From NCBI RefSeq assembly GCF_932526225.1, contig NC_064034.1, positions 1,536,001-1,600,000 of the forward strand: a stretch of DNA of 64,000 nucleotides, in the 5' to 3' direction. This DNA comes from Nematostella vectensis (lineage: Eukaryota; Cnidaria; Anthozoa; Actiniaria; Edwardsiidae). The notes beneath the pieces are model-generated. The model ran no database searches and was not told where the DNA came from. It worked only from the letters and a program-made list of their open reading frames with translations. Below, in pieces: positions 28,901 to 40,900 of the stretch; the stretch's first letter is position 1; each line of letters begins with the position of its first letter. The position numbers and the translations under genes are program-made.

Positions 28901-31900
28901 GCCAGTCACAAGTCTTACGTACCTTGGCTAAATGCCCTAGAGTGCCAGTCACAAGTCTTACGTACCTTGGCTAAATGCCCTAGAGTGCCAGTCACAAGTC
29001 TTACGTACCTTGGCTAAATGCCCTAGAGTGCCAGTCACAAGTCTTACGTACCTTGGCTAAATGCCCTAGAGTGCCGGTCACAAGTCTTACGTACCTTGGC
29101 CAAATGCCCTAGAGTGTCGGTCACAAGTCTTACGTACCTTGGCTAAATGCCCTGGAATGCCGGTCACAAGTCTTACGTACCTTGGCTAAATGCCCTGGAA
29201 TGCCGGTCACAAGTCTTACGTACCTTGGCTAAATGCCCTGGAATGCCGGTCACAAGTCTTACGTACCTTGGCTAAATGCCCTGGAATGCCGGTCACAAGT
29301 CTTACGTACCTTGGCCAAATGCCCTAGAGTGTCTCTCCATCATCTGCCTTGCCGCGCTTTTCTCGCCTTTGAACATCTCTTCCAAGGTTGCCTTGGCGTC
29401 GCCTAGGGTCTTACTACGAGGGGCGGTGGAAGCGTTTTTGTTCCTCACCTCCTTCCTGCCCGTGTACTCGAACTGCGTGATGCACAAGTGGAGTACATCT
29501 AGCAAAAGACCCAGCCTAGCCAAGAACAGCACTCAAATTAAGCCCGAGCAGGAACAGGTTAAGCGCATAAAAAAAAGACAATTTAGCTAACGATGCAGAC
29601 TGAAAACCGCCGTTTTCGCAAACGCATAATTTTGTGTATATTTTGGCTCATAGCGCAATGAATTTAGGTTACAGAAGAAACGCAAAAGCGGAAATGCTGT
29701 GGATCTAAAGAGTGGATTTAATGATTACGAGAGTTGTGCCATATGCACATTTGTTTTAGTACAGAACAGTCATCAATCCAAAACAAACAAAAAAAGATTA
29801 CGCCCTAGAAGAAAAGCTTATGCTCTTGGCACTAAGAGGCGTAGCTTACTTCCTCAGAACTCACTAAGCCTTACAGAGATTCACAGTCCCCAATGTAAAA
29901 GCCAGGTTTTTACATCTCTGAAAAAATCCCGCTTGTATACAACCCCACCCTTCCCACCCCGGATAAAAAAAACGGAGGAGTGCTGGTCGTGTATACCAGC
30001 CCACCCTCCCCTCCCCGGATAACAAACCTGGAGGAATCCTGGTCGGTCCACCACTGAACCAGCACGGTGGGGTCCATGTTCTTCAACACCCACAGGAAGC
30101 CCATGAGAAGGTTGCGCGTGGACTCGGGGCTGAGTTGCTGGGCGCGGGAAAGCTGTTTGCAAAAATCGTAAACTTAAAACACAGTTCAGATCGCATGTTA
30201 CACTTCACAATAAACTTTTTGTCTGACCATGCGCATCACATCCCATGTCTAGGGCCGAGTAGCGAGGATGTCTATGTCAGTGTGCTATTGCAAGGTATCT
30301 ATAGAGTTCATTTACCAATTCGGCTATTTGATGTTGCGTTTCTCAACTTTCTCTAGGATATGCGAATAAATCAGGTCAAAGAGCCATGGACGGAATATTA
30401 CATTTGTGAATTTTAGAATCTGGAAGGTAGAAACCAAAGAATTTATAAACATACGCTATTTCGTGGTGTTGAAGGTTTGTTATTATCGTAAACTGTTGAA
30501 TTCAAGCTTAGATTCGCTGAGCTAGACTTCGGTGAATTAGTCACGAGAACTCAAGTCCTGGCGGGAGTTGGTTCCTTTTACTTCACTCGTAGAGAGTCGG
30601 TGTTTCGTTAAGTGACGTTTGGATTCCCGAAGAATTCAAATATATACGACAAAAAGGCCATGCCTTTCTTTCTTTCTTTCTTGAGAACGCTTCCCACAGT
30701 ATTCCACTGTCATCGTCAAAACATATACTCTTCCCTCAATTAAAAAAGCGTACAGTATAAAAGCTTACCTGAGTTCCTAGCTCAGGGCGTGACTCATACC
30801 ACTGTGACGCTACACTTGACGTGGCTATTGCCATGGCAACGTCAGGATTGAGACCGCTGGTCTCCTCGGCCCTATATCCGTGGAGCTGTGTTCGCGCATC
30901 AATGACGACCCCCAGGAGGGGGAGGTAGAGGGCAGCCACTCGTCTCCTGCACACAGGGTCGTCAAAGCGCGTGTCGGAGTCGTGGCAGGCTAGCAGGTCG
31001 CGGATTGTATCAATGGCCTGGCTTTGGAGGTTAAAGTCACTGTGAGAAAGAAAGTGCGAGTTAGTCCACAAATACAATTGTCCTTTATTAATCGCGTGGG
31101 CATAGCTTCCTGTAAGCAAGTCCGCTTTTAATGTAAGGCTTCGAGGTTTTTCGAGCTCAAGCCTGCTACTAAGATTTTGCTGATCTTTGGTTAGAATCTC
31201 TTACCATTCCAACAAATTTCACAAAAATTCATCGCCAGTCGCTGTCGCCGGAATACAGTTGCTTTTCTAGGTATTTCAAATTACTTTAAACATCCTTTTA
31301 CGAACACTTACGTGCATCTATAAGGTTTGTAGAAAAGTAGTATCTCCGATAGGAAAATAGTAACATAAATAACTACTTCACCAGGCACGCTCTTACCACC
31401 CCTCCAGTGCCATCGCGAGTTCAGACAGCAGTAATCCCACCAGAAAGTGCTGCTGCCTAAATGCCACGGACAGCTCCGCCATGCTGCTACCAGGGGTCAG
31501 GGTGTCGCCGGAGGTGGTGCTGCTTAGGGAGGAGAGGGAGGTGGTGGGGGACGAGGGCTCGGAAGGGTACAGGGAGGTGGGGTAGGGGAGGTTCAGGGTG
31601 ACGTAATGCTCGTGGCTGCAGACGATACGGAGAAGCTCCAGCCTAAGCTGACCAAGGCTTGAGTGGAGGCTTCCCTGGTACAACATCTGGGGAGAAATGA
31701 TGAAATGCTATAACAATAGAAAGTTCCCTGGTACAACATCTGGGGAGAAATGATGAAATGCTTTAACAATAGAAAGTTCCCTGGTACAACATCTGGGGAG
31801 AAATGATGAAATACTATAACAATAGAAAGTTCCCTGGTACAACATCTGGGGAGAAATGATGAAATGCTTTAACAATAGAAAGTTCCCTGGTACAACATCT

Positions 31901-34900
31901 GGGGAGAAATGATGAAATACTATAACAATAGAAAGTTCCCTGGTACAACATCTGGTGAGAAATGATGAAATACTATAACAATAGAAAGTTCCCTGGTACA
32001 ACATCTGGGGAGAAATGATGAAATACTATAACAATAGAAAGTTCCCTGGTACAACATCTGGTGAGAAATGATGAAATGCTTTAACAATAGAAAGTTCCCG
32101 TGACTATGTATAGTTGATTTTGAGAACAGAAGAGCCACGCACGACGAACTTGAAGTCAAAATACAATGCAAACAGCTTATTATCATTTATAAAAATGTAG
32201 GGGAATACAACACAAAATATAGATGTAACTAAACTGTTATCCCATAACACACCATGCATGCAAAATAAAGCAAGCGGCTTTCATAAATAGTGCGATAAGA
32301 TTGGACTGCAGATACTGATAAAGTTCAGATTGAATAAGATTGGACTGCAGATATACTTATGACGTCAAAATTGGATAAGATTGGACTTCAGATATACTTA
32401 TGACGTTAAGTTTGGATAATATTGGACTTTAAATAGGTTTATATATTGTTTATCAAAAACGATTTTTTGATAGTTAAAGATGTTTGCCAACAGTACACAC
32501 CTCCTTACAGTAGTTCTTTAGGAGTTCGAATACGAATCCGCGGTCAATGAATGAAAGCAGGTCGTACAGAAAGAATCCCAGACTGGAGTTCAAGTCCTGT
32601 ACCACCGCGAAGTCGTTCTGCTTGTTCACTATTTCTTGGACTGTGGTGTTGACAAGAGCACGGAGATCGCCAAGGAACTGGTCAGGGAAGCGCGTCTTGC
32701 GAGGCCAGAAGAACTTGTCTGTGTTGTCCAGGTGCTGAGCCATGCTCTTGATCTGCAATAACAATTATTTATTGAACTTCCGCAGCTAAGTTTACAGTCA
32801 TGTGTATTGACCATGAGTCTATGTAAATAAACAGACTAGACAACTACTATCAACAACTATCAACTACTATCTACGACAACTATCACAAGGAAACACCTCT
32901 ACTCAATCTATACGGCTTACCATAACTTCAAAGAAGAACCAAGCGTGTTTCATGGCCATCTCTCGGACAGGTCCGCTGGCAACCGCCCACTGGAGAGCAA
33001 TCTCCTCATGAACAAGCTGAAAGCAGGAAAGAGTTATGTTCAGATGATAAAGAAAGCAACTCACATGCTCACTCATGTTTGCATAGGATGGCTCCCCCAC
33101 ACAAACCCTTTCTACGGTTTCTTGGAGCCGAACTTATACAGGTTGCCTAACCAACTACCAGTCTCCTTCATTCCTTCTCTCTGTTTAACGGCTCGTACGC
33201 TCATTTGTTGTCGCCGCTTCGCGGCTCGTGAGTAGTGAAACTTGGGGTCTCTGGAACCAGGGTACTAACCAGCCAGTTAACTTACCTTTTTACTGTTGCT
33301 AGAGGGCATCCCAGGCACGTTGATGGATCCCACTCTACCCTCCGCCATGCTGCTGCGGTTGCCAGGCAAGTTGGATTTGTCTCTACCACTCCTCCTCCTC
33401 TCCTCCTCCCAGCCTCCATTGCCTCCTTGCCGCTCGTCGTCCGCGGCAGCTGCGTTTAGCTGAGGATTGCTGCTGCTCATGGTGAGCTTGGTGTGAGGTG
33501 CGTGAAGAGAGGAAGCAGAGATGCGCGAAAACCCGTCACCTGAGGAGAAGAAAGGAGAGAACATACATTTATACGTTTACTATTTGAACATTTAGCCGAG
33601 TATCAAAGCTATACACATATAACCCAAATAAAGATCAACATCTAATTATTGTCTTTGCCTATATAGAAAGACGATATCCCATTCGCGTTCAATGGGATTG
33701 GATGACGGTTTCTCCTTCTTCTTTATATTTCTGGTCAGCTTTGCAAATAAAATCTCAACGTGACGTGAATTTGCACAAAGCAGAGATATCTTTTTACTGA
33801 GATAATTTTACAAATGTCTTTACATTTTTTTTGGAACGGGGATGGGCGTCGTATTTTTAGCCTTTTGTGGTGTTCGTGGATAGGGAGAGCACGAGTTTGG
33901 TGATTAGACAATGAGTGTAGGACGTTAAGTTGTATGTCTGGCAAAAAGTAATCCTAGTTTTCCTAGCTTGGGCAGAGTTTGGACGTAGTAATAAAGGATG
34001 GGGGTAAACAATGATGGGTGACGAATGATGGATAATGCCTAGCATATTATCTTACCTGGGTAGAGCTCGGGCGTTGCAGTTGGAGAGAGGGTGTAGGGTG
34101 CAGAAAATACAAAGGTCACATACGACGCCAGGAGGTCGTTTCTGTTATGGTCATCCTGGTTGTTCTCTAGGAGCAAGTGGAGGCGGTTTACGATCTGCGC
34201 CAGAGACTCAAATGCGGCCTGACCGATGTTAACTGGGAGCCAACAAAGAGGAAGGAATATCAGTTTTCTAGCTTGCATAAGGAAAACAAATTAACCATCA
34301 TTAACCTAGTAAACCGTTACTTAAGGAAATAAGTATGAAATAAGTACTTTTAGCTGCAAGTTAACTTCTGACAGAAGCTTGAGGAATGAGGGTTGTCCAA
34401 TTCTCTAACAAATTTATGCATGGCACTGTCTGAAACAATTATGGTCACACGAGCGTATTAGAGAACGAGGTAAAACAATGGAAGGGAACAATGCAATACA
34501 TACATTTGTCAGAGTATTGGACAAGTATGTAATGAAAAACTCGGCCAAAATCAAAAAAGACAAAAGGCATATCTTACCTACAGTCCCGGATATAACAGGT
34601 GGCCGCACCAACAGTAAGATCAACTTGTCCATGATGATGTGACAAAAGGCATATCTTACCTACAGTCCCGGATATAACAGGTGGCCGCACCAGCAGCAAG
34701 ATCAACTTGTCAATGATGATGTGACAAAAGGCATATCTTACCTACAGTCCCGGATATAACAGGTGGCCGCACCAGCAGTAAGATCAACTTGTCCATGATG
34801 ATGTGACAAAAGGCATATCTTACCTACAGTCCCGGATATAACAGGTGGCCGCACCAGCAGTAAGATCAACTTGTCCATGATGATGTGACAAAAGGCATAT

Positions 34901-37900
34901 CTTACCTACAGTACCAGATATAACAGGTGGCCGCACCAGCAGCAAGATCAACTTGTCCATGATGATGTGTAGGAACCTGACCAAGGGCTCCTCGCGTGCT
35001 TTGGACAAGTCCACGATGCTCTTACGCAGCACCATCTCGAGGTTGCCCTCGGCGTTTCGTGATGGGGACAACATGCGGCCTTCTATCTGATGACACATCT
35101 TCAGGAACTTGTGGATATACGGGTCCTGAGAAAAAAACACTGGGCATATAAGTTATTATGTTGAGCACAAGCATTATCAGCGATAGCAAAAACAGTAACC
35201 GCCATTAAGTCAATGCAGCCGATAGCCCACCCTCATTAGCAAAACTAGAGGTATTTCCAGGAGCACCTTTATTATTAATCTTTACAAGTGCAAACAAAAA
35301 CAACAAAGCTCAACATGAATGCTGTCCAGAGGAGCTATACTATTAGAAGCGCTAGGATTTCGCCTACCTGTGTATGTATTGAGGAGACGGCTCTGACGGC
35401 GACATGGAACACCCCTTTGTGACCCTCAACCCACTTCATACCCGGTAACTGCACCTGTACAGAAAATCGTACATTACAACAAATTAGGGGGAAAAAACAT
35501 ATGATGAGGGTTTCGGGTAGAGCTAGCCATCACCCCAAAGAAATTGGAGTAAAATCCGACCTGATAAATATTACATTATCCTATTCACCGTAACCGCCTT
35601 AAACACATAATCTAGAAAGTGTTAATCACTTGATGTAGCCAATGAGACTATAAGATAAGCTGCAAAACGTGTCTACGTTACAATTTGACAAAGCCCTATA
35701 ATGTTGATACCCTATGCATAACAGACATAGTATACCTCAGGGGATAGCATGCTGTAGCTGTGAGGAGGCTTGTCCAAAGACACAGGTAGGTTGAACTCGC
35801 CAAGAGCCAAACGACCATCCTTCAGCATCGGGATCCACTGACAAAACAACAGATTTACTGTCAATACAAACAGGCAGTCACAACCCCCATTGTAATAAAC
35901 CGCAGCTTCGTCTGATGCTGAGTGGATAAAATAGCTTCTGTATAGCTAACAGCAACGGCACAAACAATTTTAGAAAGAAGTCTTCACTTTATTCTAGATA
36001 TTTACGATGATAGGAATGATAAATGGGCGCGACTTTCTGCATTTGTTTCTAGATTTCGTCAATCATACTTCTTAACTGTAGTGGTAAAATGAATAAATGC
36101 CACATGCCATAGCGTTATTTCTACAATTCGTCTTTTTCTACGCCTTACCATTTGTGATTTTTTTCGGTCAGAAAGGGTGGAGGGGGGGGGGGATGAGCGC
36201 GGTTGAAGACGGTTGCCTTAGTACCTTTAGTAACAAGGATTGCCATTACCTGTCGTGTCTTGACCCCTTACCGTATATCCGATATTCGCCTCGACCTTCT
36301 TCTCCTTATCAGTCCCTTTGCTTTTAAATAGCTTAAAAGGTTGGCATAGCTGCACAGACCCATTACCCGTTACCTGTCGGGTCTTGTCCCCTTACCGTAT
36401 ACCCGATAGGCGTCTCAACCTCCTTCTCGTCGGGCTTTTTGCCAGGAGAGCAGCTGATGTGGTAGAATGTGAACAGGATATGGTGTTGGTCGGTCAGGTG
36501 GGCGGGACATTTCACCTTGATCTCCTCGTTGAAATCAGGCGTTCTGAGAAGAAAGTGCGAAGGTCAGCCTCATAAACTTCAAATATTAGGAGCAACGGAT
36601 AAAATTAATATTAAATATGAGAACATTAAATGCGAATGCATAGGAGGGACCAAAGCACGATCCCTCCTAAAGCATGTATTTTTTCTCTAAGAGCGGGATT
36701 GCAACCCCAAAAACCTTTGAGCCAAATCCACCCGTGGTGCTGCATGACGTACGAACCTGTTATGATAGGTGACATGAGTATACGCCTCCTTAGACATGGA
36801 AGCACAGCTTGACTTGCCAAAGATGCACTAACAAAAGAGACGGTCAAATTGATTGGTCAAAAACAATTATAGGAATGGAATTGTGTGGACTACAAGGATA
36901 GGAAAATACAGTTAGTTGAGTTCATGTATAAGATGCCTACCACGATGTATTGGAATTGTGTTAATTACAATGATAGGAAGACAGTAGTTGGGTGCACGTA
37001 TAGATGCCTACCTCGATGCAATTCTGCTCATCTTCGCCACTCATGATCTGAACCTTACACGCGATGTTACGTGCTGACGTCCCGCGACTAGAGAAATTTA
37101 CGCTCTGTGGGTAGATGTACAGCAAGTTCCTTGAACACAAAGAGTTATTTAGTCAATCAGTCTACCGGCACTAAAGGCGCGCAAGTAAGGAAGAGAATAC
37201 TGGCAATTCACAATGGCCAATGAATGCTAACTAGGGGATGTGTACTCACTCGTATATAACGAAGGGAGAGAAGACTTCTCTGGGAGCGAACTCTTCTATC
37301 TCCTTGGTGGGTCTACCTTGACCATCAGGGTACGGATGGACCTAGGTGAAAGATACGTTATCAGTATGCCATAACTACAGACTTCTATATCTTAAGAAAG
37401 TCAATTCAAGTCAACGGGTCCAGACTGAGAATTACAAAAAATTCGAATCTACTGTCAGTACCTGATGTAGACTAGAAGTGAGACAGTACGGTGGGTTTTC
37501 TCCAGGAGGGGAAATGTCCAACTTTATCACCCCTAACAGAAAACAAGCACACTGTATCAGAAAAAAAAAAAAACAGCAAATTCCACAGTTTCAACACTCT
37601 TCTAGAGTTACCAGGAATACACTTTAAGCGTTTGAGCACGGAGGTGGGTCTCTTCAAGTCTGCCAGGAACTTGTACAAGTCCTCGTCCTTTAGGCGATCA
37701 GACTCCTGCCAGAAAAAAATCACGTTAGATGTAAGAACAGGGCCACAGCCCTTTATCTGTACTTGAACGCACTCTGCTAGATGATTGACCACTATCTTTA
37801 TCGGTTGCTACAACTGCTGGAACTTTTACTGATACAATTAAGCGAAAATACCACGTGTGGCAGTTTTATTTCCATGGTGGAGAACTCGGTAGTCTGAAAT

Positions 37901-40900
37901 CTAACTATCTATGAAGGTAATCTAAACCAGTTATGGAGGGGATCGTCTGAGTCGTGTAGAAAGGCTCTACTAATTGAAGGATGCAAAATCCTGAGTTCTG
38001 AATGCCACAGTTCTTCATTAACGATGACAACAAGATTACAATTGACTGAGAAATATATATTATACTTGACAGTGAAAAGCATATCATTACAGTATGAAAA
38101 ACTACTACTTTGAGAGGCTTGGAAGGCAAGGGTTATACACACACCTGTTTGAAGAAGCTGGACACTGAGAGAGTGACGGGTCTGAAATTGCTGAGGTCTG
38201 GCAGAACGTCAAAATCAAGCGAGTCTCCCACATGGGTAAGATGGCTGCCATGGAAGGACTTCCTCTGCTCTATCATAGCGTTGTAGCTTCTCGGTAAGCT
38301 CTCGGCATCTTTTCGCTTTGTGGTCTTACTTGTTGGAGGAGTCTCAATGGTGCTTGACTACAATGGAATTGTATGATTCTACTATTTATTTGAAGAAGAA
38401 AAGAAGTACTAGACACATCATATGCACTATCACATTAGGAAAGCGCCCCAGATTCGAAGGCTAGGGATATGAAAAGATCAAATGCTGTTGTCTCTATATC
38501 ATTCATTTTTAAATTGTTTTTGACTAGCTTTTCATCATAAAATAACGTGGTTGATGACATCAACGGGGACATGATTTTTCAGATGCTTTGAGGATAGGGC
38601 TCTCCTACAGAAGGCTAACTCTCAAACTCAACTAAGCCACTTGAGGCGTTGATTTCACACCTTACGGTTGGGGTTGTTTGCCGCACTGCCTTCCCTTTCT
38701 TGCGGCGTACTCGGTTCCCCAGCTGTCACCGTACCGCTGATGATGTCAATAAGGTGAATGGCCGTCCAGGCGAAGGGCATGCGGTACTGGCCCAAGCGCT
38801 CACAGTTAGCCACAGCCACCGCTCGCACTTTATCACGGTGCTAAACAAGACAATCTTAGTCAGACATACACTTTATCACGGTGATAAACAAGACAATCTT
38901 AGTCAGACATACACAGATCCATCATTATCACGGTGCTAAACAAGACAATCTTAGTCAGACATACAAAGATCCATCATGATCACGGTGCTAAACAAGACAA
39001 TCTCAGTCAGACATACAATTCATCACGGTGCTATACAAGACAATCTTAGACATACACAGATCCATCGTGATCACAGTGCTGAACAAGACAATCTTAGTCA
39101 CGAAGTAATCGTTTTATCAGCACTTCACCGTATTTGGGGTGTACCTTTGCATTGTCGGTATCCTTCAAATAAGGCTCTGCGCACTCGCTGATATCGCCTT
39201 GCTGCAAAACCTTCTCTAACTTGATGACAAGGAACACATCTGTGGAAGGGTAGGTTATGGAGAAGATGGCGGATCTACTCAGAGTCGAGATGTCTCGCTT
39301 CTCGTCCTTCAGCAGCTTGCGGCACCACTCGTTGTTCATGTCGAAGTAAAAATTCTCTGAAATCTGAACAAGAAAGCTTGCTACAATTAGAATGGAATAA
39401 CGAAAAATAACAGAACCATGTGTGTACGCCAGACAGCATGTGGCTTTGCTTAGTTAGAGGGAAACGAGACTGATTCTGTTATTTAGTGTGGATTGCCATG
39501 TTAAATAGGGCAGATTCTGATATATTATTTTGTATTTTGTGGTTTGGATCCCGTCAGCACACCAAAAGTAAACTGGTACAAATGCTGCTTAAAGAGCAGC
39601 TTATCATATAGTGTAAGCATAAACGAATTGCATACAACTGTACCTTTTTCTTGACTCTAAGATCATACAGCGCCATGCTGGCAAAGATGGGCTCCACCTC
39701 GAGATCAAGCCTAAAACATTAAACAACGTGAATAACAGTACTGTACATCCCATGCCTATTAAGTAGATATACATATGCGTGAATAACAGTACTGTACATC
39801 CCATGCCTAGTAATACTGCCGACACACATTCAATACGAAAATTTCGCTCTTCTTCCTTTAATACATCACGAACCCTTACGTAACTAGCACCGAATTAATC
39901 CCTGGAATACGAAGATTAAGGATTGTTTAGTTATTTTTGTGCGATTTCAGTGATGCGGCTGAGATTAGTAATTCCTTTTACGCCGCTTCGAGACCGTTGT
40001 GTTGTTTAACAAGAAAACACTGCCGACACAAATTCAACACGAAAATTTCGCTCTTATTTCTTAAATACTGTAACTATACAATCCTATGTATTCCAGGGAT
40101 TACGTATTCCGGGGACTAATTCGATGCTCGTTACGTAGGTTTTCGGGATGTATTAAAGGAATAAGATCGTAATTTTCGTATTGAATTTGTGTTCGTTTTA
40201 ATGCAATGTTTTATGTCGAATTGGCGTTCTGAATTACTGTGCATATAAAGTTCTAAATAGACTCTCTTTTTCACAGTTAGAAGTTTTTATATGAAACACT
40301 TATGCTACGAGACTACATTTTTGTAAAAACTATGTGTGGACGAGTTGACTCTATTCTTGTGGACGAGTTGACTCTACTTGTGGATGAGTTGAGCCAATTT
40401 GTGGACGAGTTGGTTGTGGACGAAGTGACTGGATACCGTAGATACATATGCTGCACAGGACGGTGACAGACTCAGAACACCACAGGACCGCCAAAGACAG
40501 GCGTATTGGCTGAGGGGGGTGGGGGGGGGGGGGGGGTGCACGGTGATAGGCATCATATGGAAAAAGCATAGGATTTGAAGATTCCTTAATAAGGAATGAC
40601 CCACTTTTTGGCTGCCAAGGCCAAAAATCCACTCTCCAAGACAAGCGTTACGTACTTGAGCTGTAGACACTTGACTAATATTCTCTGGCCAAAGTGCTGC
40701 TGAGGAATGGTAGGTGGAACTCTCTTTTCAATTCCTTCCTCCTAATATGACAGAACAGACGTCAATACCAGCAGTGCAGCAACACACAAGCAACTTTTCA
40801 ACAAGCAGCAAGCAAAGAGCAAAAAAGCAACAAGCAACTTTTCAACAAGCAGCAAGCAACATGCAACTTTTCAACAAGCAGCAAGTAACATGCAACTTTT

